Assembly: GCA_020152595.1 (NCBI GenBank) | Contig: JAIGNY010000719.1 | Location: 786,001-850,000 of the forward strand | Direction of reading: 5' to 3' | Length of the DNA stretch: 64,000 bases | Source: Chiridota heheva | Lineage: Eukaryota; Echinodermata; Holothuroidea; Apodida; Chiridotidae | Part shown: one piece after another, positions 1-10,766 of the stretch | Layout of the letters: every line of letters begins with the position of its first letter | Numbering within the stretch: the first letter of the stretch is position 1 | Program-made: the position numbers and the translations under genes | Notes under the pieces: generated by a model | Seen by the model: only the letters and a program-made list of their open reading frames with translations | What the model was told of the DNA's origin: nothing | Databases searched by the model: none

Positions 1-2621
1 AAGTAGATTATTACCGGCCTAAGTAAGCAAAAATAAATCTAAAAGGCAGAGATGTTTAAATTCTTTTCCAACCGAAATAGCATTAAATAAGCATCTCGAA
101 TATTGTACTTTAAAAGAAGCGGTTAAAACGATACTACCGGAAAAAGGAACTATTTTATCTTTAATTTTTTTTTTAAATCCATGAAAGTCCCATTCGTAAT
201 TTACGCCGATTTTGAATCGTTCGTGAAAGAATAGATTCCTGAAAACCAGATCCGAGAAATAGTTATACGAAGCAATATCAAAAACATTCTCCGTCGGGAG
301 TTTGTTTTTATATTAAAAGTTTTAACGGCTAAGGTGATAAATTGGTTCGATATACGAAGAAAAAAGAAGACGACGATATATCCCAAACATTTATGGACAG
401 CTTGGAATACGAGGTATCCCAATTATACGAAAAATATAAAAAATCAAAAGCGATGATTTTTATGGAAAAAGATGACATTAATTTTCGAGAATCGACCATT
501 TGTTAGATTTGTCGAAATCAGTTTACCTCTTATGAGGGCGTAACAGGGTCGAATAAAAAAGTTAGAGATCACTGTCATTTTACTGGTAAATATAGAGGGG
601 CCGCGCATAAGAAATGTAATTTAAACTATTAAAAACCAAAATTTATCTCAATATTTCTTCACAATTTATCAGGGTATGACGCTCATTTAATTATAAAGAG
701 TTTGGGAGTACGAGAAGGAATCATAACTTGTATAGCCGATAACGAGGAAAAATATATATTAGTTCCTCTGAAAAGATATCCGTGGATTCTTACCTCGATG
801 AAAACGGAGAATCCAAACCTATAAAAATAGAGTTAAGATTTTTGGATAGTTTTAAATATATGCCTTCTGCCCTATCAAAATTGACGGATAATTTCTTTTG
901 TTAAGGCGACATTTTAGATTTAGTATTAAGAAAAGGAGTTCATCCTTACGACTATGTCAATAAATTATAAAAATTAGACGATAAATTACCGCCAAAAAGC
1001 GCCTTTTATTCGAGATGATACGACGAAAATATTACCGATGAAGATTACCATCACGCACAAAAAGTCTGGGATTGCCTTAAATGTTAAAAAAATGAGGAGT
1101 TATCACGACTTGTATCTTATGACCGAGGTGTTATTATTAGCCGATATTTTTGAACATTTTCGAGACGTTTGTCTGAAAAGTTACGACTTGAATCCGGCCC
1201 AGTATTATACGTCGCCGGGATTGGCCTGGGACGCGGCATTGAACAAAAACGGGTGTAGAATTAGACTTCCTTCACGATTCGGATATGTTGTTGATGTTTG
1301 AAATGGGAGCTAGAGGTGGTATTTCGATGATTTCGAACAGATACGGGAAAGCGAATAACTCGTATATGGGCGAAAAATACGATAAAGACTTGCCGAGCAA
1401 GCACCTAATTTATCTAGACGCCAACAACTTGTACGGCTGGGCAATGAGTGAAAATCTCTTGACTGACGGATTCGAGTGGATGAAGAAAAGAGAATTGTAT
1501 AAATGGAAAAAATATCCAAGTATACTCAAAGTGGATCTTGAATATCCGGCCAACCTTCACGACGCCCATAATGATTATCCTTTAGCTCCAGAAATAAAAC
1601 GCCTTAAAAAAGTCGATAAATTAATTCCAAATTTTAGGGGTAAAATAAAATACGTCCTTCATCATGAGACTCTTAAAAATTACCTCCGCCTAGAATTACA
1701 TTTTTTGAAAATACATGCATGAGGGAATTAAATTTATCAAAAGACCGTAGTTAAAAGAGTATATCAATTTGAATGCCAATTTTACAGTTTTAGGGCGCTA
1801 TCTAAAAATGATTTCGACAAAGATTTCTTCAAAGGCATGAATAATTTCGTATTTGGTAAAACTAAGGAAAATATTAGAAATTATAAAGACATTAGATTAG
1901 TAATTCTGAGAAAGAAGCCACCAAGCTCGTCAAGAAACCAGATTATCTACATTGTGCAATTTTTACCGAAAATTTATGCGCCATTCACATAAAAAGGACA
2001 AAAGTAGTTTTTAATAAGCCGGTTTATTTGGGAATGTCAATTTTAGACTTGAGTACAAATTTAATGTACAATTTTCATGACGACTATATCTTAAATAAAT
2101 ACGGCTCGAAAGCGGCGCTTTTGATGACGGACACGGATTCCCTATTTTATGAGATCGAAACCGAGGATTTTTATAAAGACATATCTCCAGACGTGGAAAG
2201 ATTTTTTTATACGAGTAATTTTTCATCAAATCACTCCTCAGGCATAAAAGATGGAATAAATAAAAAAGTACCCGGTCTTTTCAAAGACGAAGCGGGAGGA
2301 AAAATTATCGTAGAGTACGTGGGTCTTCGTCCAAAAGCGCACGCGTATAAAATGCTCGAAGGAAAAGGAGAACAGAAATGTAAAGGAATTACAAAATTCG
2401 TAGTAAAATACTATATAAGTTTTCAAGATTTAAAAAATTGTTTATTTACGGGGAAATCTCAAATGAAAAAAATTAATACGATACAAAGTCATAAAAACGA
2501 TATTTTTACCGAGGAAATTAATTAAGTGGCTCTTTGTCCAAACGACGATAAGAGAGTCGTCGAAAAAGATAAAATACATACTCTAGCGTATGGACATTGG
2601 CGTTTATTGGAAGACTCGTAA
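1..2621 (+). pseudogene. Polinton/adintovirus-type protein-primed family B DNA polymerase, broken, 5' end outside window
   Basis: Seen directly: a decayed coding region. Upstream polymerase sequence reads into a first exonuclease motif (YADFESF, 202-222). A CHFTGKYRGAAHKKCN cysteine motif lies near 568-615, HNLSGYDAH near 657-685, and YHDLYLMTEVLLLADIFE near 1101-1155. Polymerase motif A (DANNLYGWAMSE) is near 1417-1452, the motif B region ([19 protein letters not shown]) near 1843-1900, motif C (MTDTDSLFYE) near 2131-2160, and a TLAYGH end near 2580-2597. Several frame changes (for example near 770 and 1085) and about ten in-frame stops of all three kinds (for example 232-234 TAG and 2523-2525 TAA) interrupt it. 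Known of the family: this enzyme copies Polintons and adintoviruses from a protein primer. Inference: an old integrated copy that makes no full product. The capsid, ATPase and integrase genes are not in the window and may lie to the left. Confidence 0.9.
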
Positions 2622-2729
2622 ATTGTTAAAAGGTATATTATACGTCGATTACGTAATGATATTTATTATTTATTACGTTAGTCATGCATGGTTATAATTC
2701 TTATTTTTTCTTTCGAAATGATCGAATTC

Positions 2730-3721
2730 TCAACCGTTGAAGAGACATTCAATTTTATTTTCACTTTCATTTCTCAAAATTACATTTTCTCCGACATTTT
2801 GAGTTAAATTTTTTATAGAATTTACTTGTTTCGATCCAAAAATATTCCCACTAAAAGTTATATAATAATCTCTCGCCCCCGGGGGAATAATTGTCATCTT
2901 TTTTTTTCTTTAATAAAATATTAATCGATATTAAAGTCGCATTAGACGCGTCGTAAATAATATGACCAAAAAAATTCATATGACTTTTCGTTATTGGGAA
3001 CTATCGACGATATATTATAAATCCAATTAAATCCCGCAGTATTACCATCGCTTAAGATTATCTTAAATTCATCGCCGTTTTCGCGACGCATCTTAACGCC
3101 ATTTGCGACAACTCTCGCGGCTCCATAATTTGGTGGAATGGATATTTGAACGGTATTATATTCGTCGGAAATTGTGTTTCAAGCCTCGACCGTTACGCCC
3201 CCATCCCTAGTTTGGCCCATAAGGCGTATAACATTTTAATTATCATTAGATTTTCTAACTCTCAATTTATACTCTTTGTTTATAAATAGTTTGGGTTCAT
3301 CCTAGAATAGGGGATTGCTCGAGCCCATTCCCAACGTTAAATAAAAACTATCTAATTCGACATTTACATTAAATTTCAAAACCGCTATAATCGTAGCTCC
3401 GTGATTATGAATATTATTCCACGCGCCTCTATTTAGGATTTTTTTACGATTATACGCCCAGATCCGAAAACAGATCCTTGGTTGGCTGCACTGCCCCTCT
3501 CCGCAAAAAATCTAAAATCGTCTTAGGTTAAAGTAATTAAATTACTTAAATGATCGACGTAATATAAACTCGCCGCGTCGGAAAATATTTTCGGATTCGA
3601 AATATGTATTTATATCGATATCACCGCGCATCGTCCCACCGGATAAAGATAATTTACTACTACAATCTGTTTTTTGTTTTTTTATAGATGCTATTCGACT
3701 TCCAAATTTGTTCACGGGCAT
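2730..3721 (-). pseudogene. Fibre-like gene of the Polinton-like element, broken
   Basis: Read on the minus strand from ATG at 3721-3719. The protein begins MPVNKFG and soon has a LSGGTMRGDIDI stretch. This resembles the GGTMSG-N-hydrophobic modules of phage tail fibres. A further module (IFSDAASLYYVDHLSN) lies near 3540-3590, followed by a longer domain, probably beta-rich, that I do not recognise (for example NTVQISIPPNYGAARVVANG near 3100-3155). Frameshifts occur near 3600, 2970 and 2870, and there are stops near 3309, 3240 and 3180. The last frame closes with TGA at 2732-2730. The gene converges on the polymerase, with about 108 bp between the two ends, and its start lies 48 bp beyond the end of the protease gene. 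Role inferred: a virion surface or attachment fibre. The family link rests on short motifs only. Confidence 0.6.
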
Positions 3722-3769
3722 TTTTTTTAATTTAGAGTATTTCTTAAATGTATAACGTATTTTAATGTC
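3722..3769 (-). promoter_or_regulatory. Promoter-like spacer upstream of the minus-strand fibre gene
   Basis: The 48 bp between the protease stop and the fibre start read on the minus strand as a TATA-like run (TATACATTT), then ATACTCTAAATT, then an A-run touching the ATG. Nearly the same order and wording stands before the plus-strand fibre gene (4210-4241). Shared sequence at this density in a decayed element suggests either a common promoter or recent gene duplication that included the promoter. No transcript data are available from sequence. Confidence 0.45.
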
Positions 3770-4199
3770 TTACGTATTTAAATACAACGAATTGATCACG
3801 CTCTGTAAATTCACGCCGTCGCTTATTTCTTTCAATACGTATAAACATAAATGACCGCAAAAAAAAACTTGATTCCTAAGTTGAACTTGTTCGGTATTAT
3901 AAAAAATTAGAGGTCCCATGTAATTAAACAGTTCTATGGGTGGGGAAAGACCAAAACTGTCGAAACAATATTTCCCCGAATCCCTAAACCAACAAACTCT
4001 ATGAGTTCCTTCAACCCCAAAAGTGTCGTCTAGATGTAATATTCCGCATTCGGGCGTATTACTTTTTCGGCACTGAAGACGTCGCGCAAAAATACTCCCT
4101 AAAAAATGGAATCTTTAACTTTTCGACGGCGTCTAACAATTCGAAATTGTTCAGGGGTTTATTGGATCAAACCACGTTTTTGATTTTGATTAGGTTCAT
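3770..4199 (-). pseudogene. Adenain-like cysteine protease of the Polinton-like element, broken
   Basis: Minus strand, ATG at 4199-4197 and TAA at 3772-3770, about 143 codons. That is roughly the length of Polinton proteases, with one base out of frame. Visible in order: an N-terminal stretch ending NNFELLDAVEKLKIPFF (about 4150-4100), then after a frame change CGILHLDDTFG, GTHRVCWFRD with the expected catalytic His, YCFDSFGLSPPIELFNYMG, a YNTEQVQLRNQ segment with the expected Gln, and FFCGHLCLYVLKEISDG with the expected nucleophile Cys. Adenovirus and Polinton proteases mature the capsid proteins. An in-frame TGA near 4168 and the frame change near 4100 inactivate this copy. It starts 42 bp from the divergent plus-strand fibre gene. 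Confidence 0.85.
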
Positions 4200-4241
4200 G
4201 TTTTCTTCTTTATATATTTGAAAATTACTCTAAATAAAAAA
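4200..4241. promoter_or_regulatory. 42-bp divergent promoter-like region between protease and fibre genes
   Basis: The only sequence between two start codons facing away from each other. It contains TATATATTT and TTACTCTAAATAAAAAA on the plus strand, and TATATAAAG close to the protease ATG on the minus strand. The ACTCTAAAT box and the following A-run match the region upstream of the other fibre gene (3722-3769). A TCTA core in AT-rich sequence is the published late-promoter signature of CroV and mavirus. Applying it here is inference. Confidence 0.45.
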
Positions 4242-4650
4242 ATGCCCGTAAACAAATTTGGAAATTCGATCAAATCTGCGACGTCTTTGGAGAGTAAACA
4301 TAGAGTAACGCCGACTTATATTTTTGATAATTTTTTTTAAGAAGGGATGGATTCAATTCTATAACGGAAAACATAGACTGGGGGATATTACTAATTAAAA
4401 AAATCCATCCGGCGATCGAGACGCGACCACAAAGGGGTACGTAGACAATGCCAACGATTTCAAGTTGAATAAAACCGGCGGAACGATGAGTGGAAATCTA
4501 ACGATGAATGCGGATATAACGATGAATGGAAATAAAATTGAAAACATGGAGAATTCCACTCACGGCCGCGATGCTACCACGAAAATGTACGTAGACAATG
4601 CCAACGATTTGAAGTTGAATAAAACCGGTGGAACGATTTGAGGACCTCTA
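4242..4650 (+). pseudogene. Second fibre-like gene of the Polinton-like element, 3' end lost
   Basis: Starts ATG at 4242 with MPVNKFG, the same beginning as the minus-strand fibre gene. After a decayed stretch with stops near 4338 and 4362 and at least one frame change, a clean frame runs from 4402. It contains two copies of a module: DATTKGYVDNANDFKLNKTGGTM (4420-4488) and DATTKMYVDNANDLKLNKTGGT (4570-4635). Between them lies SGNLTMNADITMNGNKIENM. Known: this ATKxYVD ... NKTGGTMSGNL pattern is typical of phage tail-fibre repeats and also occurs in some eukaryotic Polintons. The frame meets TGA at 4639-4641 where Ser of a third GTMSG would be. Similarity stops by about 4650, so the element's right boundary lies near here. 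No terminal inverted repeat was found. Confidence 0.75.
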
Positions 4651-4829
4651 TACACAGACTTACTACAAAAAAGCCAACATGCCCGACCAACGAGCGAAGC
4701 TCAGAATGACACTGGAATACCCACTTTACCCACTTTAAAGCTACGAAAAGGAGCCACAACTATCTAATCAAAGTTATGTGATCTTTATCAAACTTTTCAT
4801 CATCTTAATAACCCTCTGATTAGCCCTCT
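4651..4829. other. Junction sequence right of the Polinton-like element
   Basis: Two reading frames stay open on the plus strand to about 4740-4766 (one ends PLYPL then TAA at 4736-4738). I do not recognise either product. This may be the remaining tail of the element or unrelated host DNA. No repeat or RNA gene was seen. Confidence 0.3.
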
Positions 4830-5066
4830 TACCCCATACTCTCCCCTCCCCCTCTTGCCCCCACTCTTACCCCCACTTTTACCCCCACTCTTACCACCCA
4901 CTCTTACCCCCACGTGCACCCCCTCTTATCCCCACTCTTACCCTCCCCTCTTACCGCCACTCTTGCCCAACATTCTTACCCTACCCCCTTCTTACTCCCC
5001 ACTCTTACTCCCCACTCTTACCCTCCCCACTCTTACCCACCCCCTTTTACCCCCACCCCTTGTAAT
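4830..5066. repeat. C-rich simple repeat, degenerate ACTCTTACCCCC
   Basis: About 20 imperfect copies of a 10-14 bp unit made of CTCTTACCCC blocks. The minus strand is G-rich with runs of four to five G, so G-quadruplex formation is possible. The unit contains TTACCC but is not the animal telomere repeat. Open frames through it encode only Pro/Leu/Thr runs and are not genes. Confidence 0.85.
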
Positions 5067-5940
5067 TTCGTAACGGTGTCACAATCTATGGCTTGATTTT
5101 CTTTTTAAATTTAAAAGTCCGTACAAGGCAATCAAGGTAGCAGGCAAGCAAGGTAGCTTATAACTAATTATCTGCCCCATCGAAATTTATGGTACAAGCG
5201 ACCAGTTTGGGATACTATTCCAAGCAGAATACGAAAAATTGGGGTATTTTGTGATGTACATTATGTTGTGTGACAGCCCCCTTGCCCCCACTCCCACCCC
5301 TCCCCTTGCTGCCCCCCCCACACACACATACACACACCCAAGAAAGCAAATTACACGCACAAAAGAAAGGGAATAGATCGCATATAAGAAAGCAAATGAT
5401 ACACAAACAGAAAAACAAATGGCATGCACACAATAATGGAAATCGAATAATACCCACAATAAATTATTTGTTTTAACAATATTTTTTAGTTTGGTTATAA
5501 AGGACCTGAGGGGTATACTATAATTACATTTTATTTTATTTTGAAGTGAATTCAACAACCATGGAAATTTATATGCAAAGGCCCTTTCTCCAACTGTTTG
5601 ATGTTTTTATACAAAGAACAAGCCGCGACTGAACAACTAGCATAGTGGGAAGGATTTTCGCAATCAATTCAATTAATAATTGGGAGCAAGGCCTTTCATG
5701 TACGAGAAAACTTATAAAATGACTTTATAATCAATTCTTTATTTGACGGGAAACCAGAGAAGGGACTTCAAAACATCATTAATGTGAGAAACTCTGGGTA
5801 GTCTGAGATATGTTCACTTAGCAACTAAATCAAACATTAAACAGAGAGATAGATTACTTTGAAAACCGCGTATTTAATCTTCACTCTGCTTAGAACTATA
5901 TGTACTGTATTTAAGTAGCATGACGAAGACGGCGTCGAAG
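5067..5940. other. Gene-free stretch with a short CA tract
   Basis: Holds a C-rich patch and a short CA tract (5320-5340) and AT-rich unique sequence. Open frames on both strands here have no recognisable domains and low-complexity composition. I see no gene. Confidence 0.5.
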
Positions 5941-5941
5941 G

Positions 5942-6050
5942 GGTCGTTAGGTAGCCTAGTGGTATAAAGCACTGTGCACCATGTGCGCGGGATTAATAAG
6001 CGTCTGGCGTCGTGGGGTTTTCCCGGGTACCACCCCCCCCCACCCCCTCC
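5942..6050 (+). repeat. tRNA-derived SINE fragment
   Basis: A polymerase III A-box-like sequence GGTAGCCTAGTGGTATAAAGC (5950-5970) is followed about 50 bp later by GGGGTTTTCCCGGG (6016-6029). The second looks like a decayed B box (consensus GGTTCGANNCC). A C-run follows. The spacing and tRNA-like wording support a tRNA-head SINE that can no longer bind TFIIIC well. Confidence 0.6.
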
Positions 6051-6473
6051 TTTCACTTGACGTAGACGTCTTCGGTTGCGTTCGACGTGAAGCACCATCG
6101 AGTGGACAAAAATCTTCAAAACGCTGTCAAATGGGCAATTTTTAATCGATATTGGTGCAATCTTTGATGCGATATTTGACGTCTTTAATGGCAGCATTTT
6201 TATAAAATAAGCTTGCATTGTTAGGATATATCAGGACAATACACTGAGTAATCAGTCCACGTAGGCCGTGGCACATCTCTTGATATCGTTTCATTCCGTG
6301 CAACAGGAAGAATGATGGAATACTATGTGAATGATAAATATTGAAATATTATTCTGAATAGATATTCAGTTGTCCCCACTCACGGTGCTGGTATTTATGT
6401 TCAAGATTCGGTATTTATCTAGCATAAATCGGAACCTTTTAGCGTTATTGTACGAGGCAAGGTTTGTCCAATC

Positions 6474-6556
6474 AGAAATATCGTGCGAACGACATTCTTG
6501 TGGAAGACCAGAAATATCGTGCGAACGACATTCTTGTGGAAGACCAGAAATTTCGA
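6474..6556. repeat. 36-bp direct tandem repeat, 2.3 copies
   Basis: The unit beginning AGAAATATCGTGCGAACGAC is repeated exactly at 6474-6509 and 6510-6545. A third, partial copy follows with AGAAATTTCGACGA. The surrounding open frame (6370-6660) shows the repeat as a repeated ERHSCGRPEIS peptide, but nothing else supports a gene. Confidence 0.85.
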
Positions 6557-6839
6557 CGAATCAACTTATCACAGCGTTTGTAAATATGGATCATAGCAAC
6601 TGCTCCGTAAAACAAAATGGCCGCCTTCACAAGTGGAGATGTTGGTCGAAAGTCGTTTAAAAAATATTGTATTATGCACGTAAAAGATTGTTCTAAACCA
6701 AAATTTATTAAACTGACAAGTAATTAATTAGAGAGATTTAAGAAATTTGCCCTTGAATGGACGCAGTTTGATTGCAAGGAGGCAGAAATAGCCCGAAATT
6801 TCGCAACTTCGATCGGCCTAACGTTTACGGATTCAGACT

Positions 6840-6984
6840 GTCTGACTGTTGGGGAAGTTTTCCTGCAGTGAAATTGGCATGCAAGTGCACGTAACTTTGC
6901 AGGTGCTCAGGTTGTCAAAACTGCCACGATGAGGATTCTAATATCTCGGAGGAGGAAGGCTTAGATTCCGATGATGCGGATTAA
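6840..6984 (+). pseudogene. Remnant of a Cys-rich (CXC-like) C-terminal coding segment
   Basis: In the frame ending at TAA 6982-6984 the sequence reads C-K-C-T-stop-L-C-R-C-S-G-C-Q-N-C-H followed by an acidic tail (DEDSNISEEEGLDSDDAD). CXC-type cysteine clusters with an acidic tail occur in tesmin-like proteins and in several transposon-derived proteins. One TAA lies inside the cysteine cluster. Upstream codons back to about 6590 hold no domain I can name. Most likely a decayed transposon-derived gene end, but a chance resemblance is possible. Confidence 0.35.
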
Positions 6985-7280
6985 AAACTGAATTTTTTTT
7001 CAACTTTATTGTCTCCAAGTTGTGGAAAAGAATGTGGAAAAGTGAGAGATTATGAGGGAAGGGAGCAAGCACATTTCAAATGTTTCAAAATTTGTAAAAG
7101 AGCTTGATAATAAATATCATTTATGCAGTTTGCAAAAAGCACTTTGAAGTTTTAACGGTTCTTTAACTATAAACATGTGCTAAATTGAGCAAAATAACAA
7201 TTTTTACCATCAAAATCCAATTACAAATGGCCATTCTTAAGCTGTTTTTATTCTTTTATTTTGGTGTCAATTTGCATAAA

Positions 7281-9335
7281 AAAATTGAGCAGTTTTTCTT
7301 TTCATTGAAATTGTGCATGTCAAAAAATGCACAAACATTGGTCAGCCACACTTTAAAAAATGAATGTGTCAAAAAATAAAGAGATTGTTTATTTTTAATG
7401 TAAAGTGAAAAAACATTTGTCGTTAAAAGGTGCTTGGGAAAATTGATTTAAACTGGGTCATTATTTGCTGATAATTAGAGGTGGATACTTTTGCTATAAG
7501 TTAATAGTGCATATTGGATTTGGGATAATGTAGCATGCTTTTAGGGCCATGGAGGAATTTGTTGTTGGGGAGTTAGCCGGAGATGGACTGGTGTCTTGTC
7601 CAGGGGAGGTACCTCTATGTGGAAAAACAAAATTGCATTAAAAAATTGAGCAATTTTTCTTTCCATTGAAATTTTGCATGTCAAAAATTGCACAAACTTG
7701 GATAAGCCACACTTAAACAAATGAATGTGTCAAAATTTAAAAGATTGTTTTTTCTTAACGTGAAGTGAAAGATACATTTGTGGTTAAAAGGTGCGTGGGA
7801 AAATTGATTTAAACTGGAATCATCTGCTTATGATTAGAGGTGGATAATTTTTTGTAAGGTAATAGTGAATATTGGATTTGGGATGATGTAGCATGCTTTT
7901 TTTTTCTTCAAAAGAATTGAGCAGTTTTTTTTTCCATTGAAATTTTGCATATCAGAAAATTCGTAAACATTGATCAGCCACACTTTAAAAAATGAAAGTG
8001 TCAAAAATTTAAAGATTGTTTTTTTTTTAATGTAAAGTGAAAAAACATTTGTGGTTAAAAGGTGCTTAGGAAAATTGATTTAAATTGGGCCATTATCTGC
8101 TTATGATTAGAGGTAGATACTTTTTTGTAAGTTAATAGTGCATATTGGATTTGGGGTGATGTAGCATGCTTTTAAAAAAAAAATATAAGCAGTTTTTCTT
8201 TCCATTGAAATTTTGCATATCAGAAAATGCGTAAACATTGATCAGCCACACTTTAAGAAATGAAAGTGTCAAAAATTGAAAAAACTGAGGAAAATTAATT
8301 TAAACTGCACCATTATTTGTTCATGATTAGAGGTTAGTACTTTTTCTGTTAATTAATTGTGCATATTTTATTTGAAATGATGTAGCATGCTATGATGCTT
8401 TTAGGGCAATTGAGGAATTGAATGCTGGGGAGTTAGCCGAGAATGGACAGGTGTCCTGTCCAGAGGAGGTATTATCTCTTATCTTTTTGCATCACAGAGA
8501 GAGCTGATGAGCATCAGCCCCGTAAGTCATCAAGCTTGGGAAAGGATTAATATTTATTCAAATGAACAAAATGCTCATGATTAGAGTTGGGTACTTTCTT
8601 GTAAATTGATACTGAATATTTTATTTAGAGATGTCAAATTCTTTCATGGAGATTAAGGGAGGAAGAGTGCTATGTGAGTAATGATGGGAATTTAACCAGA
8701 AATGGACTGGTGTCCTGTTGTCCTGAGGGGGTATTATCTATAATCTTTTTGCATTACAGAAAGAACCGATAAGCATGAGCCTCGTGATTCATCAAGCTTG
8801 GGAAAGGATTAACTTTTATCCAAATGAACAAAATGCTCATGATTAGACTTAGGTACTTTTTGTTAATTAATAGTGAATATTTTATTCAGAGATGTAAAAT
8901 TCTTTCATGGAAATTAAGGTAGGAAGAGTGCTATGTGAGTAATGATGGAAAGTTAACCAGGAATAGACTGGTGGCCAGTCCAGGGGAGGTATTATTTCTC
9001 ATCTTTTGGCATCACAGAAAGAACGATAAGCATCGGCTTTGCGAGTCATCAGGCTTGAACTTTTATCCGAATGAACAAAATGCTCATGATTAGAGTTGGG
9101 TAGTTTTTCTGTAAATAAATAGTGAATATTGTTTTGGGGATGATGTAGCATGCTTTCAGGAAAATTGAGAAAGGGCAGTGTTAAGTGAGCAATGCTGGGG
9201 AGTCAAGCAGGGAAGGACTGGTGTCCTATCCAGGGGAGGACTGGTGTCCTGTCCAGGGGAGGACTGGTGTCCTGTCCAGGGGAGGTGTTACCTCTTATCT
9301 TTTTGTTTCACAGAAAGAACGGATAAGCATCAGCC
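7281..9335. repeat. Composite tandem array with ~250-270 bp modules
   Basis: Two modules alternate. The first contains TTGAGCAGTTTTTCTTTCCA and starts near 7286, 7644, 7914 and 8186, with later steps of about 271 bp. The second contains GACTGGTGTCCTGTCCAGGG and a GAAAGAACGGATAAGCATCA block, near 7585, 8440, 8695, 8955 and 9210, about 250 bp apart. Inside the last copy a 22-23 bp piece (GGGGAGGACTGGTGTCCTGTCCA) is itself repeated three times (9215-9285). The repeated GATGTAGCATGC joins the modules. No coding capacity. Confidence 0.8.
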
Positions 9336-10766
9336 TGAATTGAAATTCTTTTGTATATGTACCATCTGCTATAAACTGAAATAATTTACACCACAATCTG
9401 TTCTCTTCATGAGTGTAATAGGGAACTAAAATTATGTGACTGCCCCCTGCAAAGTTTTGCATCTGCTAAAATTATTAAACGTAAACCTTTCAAATGACAT
9501 TTATGTAACATGAGAGTAGCCAAATAAAACAAACTTTTTAGTTTGTGAAATGAAAAATTAGTGTATTCATAATTTATTTATGAAAGCACTAAATACATTA
9601 CACCAAAGCATTTTGAAAATCTTTATTCCACAATAATCTGCATGCCACAACTTTTCTTTGAAAGAACAGATAACTAAAGTGTGCAAGAAGTTTTTTTAAT
9701 ATTTGATATTTGCTTCCTTCTTTTTCTCTACCATATATATATCCCATCCTTTAAACTGAGAAAAGTGTGTTAATTAATTTAGTAGTTAATTGTGTAATAT
9801 GTTTGTCAATAATTAAGTAGACAATTAATATGTTTGTTAAGAATTAACTTATTGATTAGTTAACTTACTAGTACTTCAAAAAAGTAATTAATCTAATTAG
9901 CCGATTGGTTAATTGATTAGTGAACTTATTTAACAGTTACAAATCATTTAAGATTTCACTTGAGGTCTAAAATAAATTATTTTGAGTGAGCTCCCACGAT
10001 AATTGCCAGTGTCTGTCTTCTTTCTCACTTGGGTTGAAAAAAATAAAAAAATAGTGGAACTGGTATATGTCTTTTAAGTATGGGAGTTTAACTCCCTTTT
10101 CCTTGACTTTTCATCTCGGTCAACCACAACTATGCGTGGGGACAAAGCAATTTGTAATTAGAAACTCACATTTAATCATTCTGTGATAGATTTAGGTAAT
10201 CCATCCATCAATTGCACATTAATTGAAAACCGTGCACATTATTGCTATATGTCCCATGGCCTAACGTGAGAAATGCAATATTAGAAATGAGTTCGCACTA
10301 AAAAAATTAGTTTAAATGACTAACGGGTCAACGCGTTAAAGGAGTCAATGTACATCATGTAGAATGGGATAGAAAATATACCCATATGGCATTCACTTTA
10401 TTTATTTTGAGGAAGTAAATACAATATGCTCAAATATGAATGGAATGGATACTCCAATATTGCCCACGTGCTCAAATATATACATCAAAGGGAAATGAGT
10501 GTTTACGACGTATTACCAGATTACGTTTCTGAGGAATTAATAACAACCGAAAGTTTCCGGCTTGAAAAGTGAAAGTATTCCAGAAGCGGGTATTAGTGAA
10601 AACTTAACTGCGGCCTTTCCAAATTTAAATCACATTTGAAGACTGCATGTTCCTATATGGATGTTTGATGGTAAAACTCTTGAAAATATATTTTGTCGCA
10701 CATTAAATTCGAAAGTTTGTGCTATGAACTTGAACATCTTGCTTAAGATTAATTATCAGAATATCG
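9336..10766. other. AT-rich gene-free stretch upstream of the receptor gene
   Basis: Contains a TTAATTA-rich patch (9760-9960) made of imperfect repeats of GTTAATTAATT-like words, then unique sequence. No core promoter element for the receptor gene could be placed with confidence. Confidence 0.5.

Noticed and set aside
181..2621. Reassigned stop codons (UAR read as Gln) in the viral-type polymerase
   Set aside because: All three stop codons occur, at positions where the family does not favour one amino acid, and real frameshifts are present too. Decay explains it better.
4640..4738. Exon-like open frame ending TLEYPLYPL
   Set aside because: No splice sites or known family. Another plus frame over the same bases is equally open, and similarity to the fibre repeat persists in the other frame up to about 4650.
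4855..5096. Pro/Leu-rich open frames and a telomere-like array
   Set aside because: Simple repeat. The unit ACTCTTACCCCC is not TTAGGG or its complement and is irregular.
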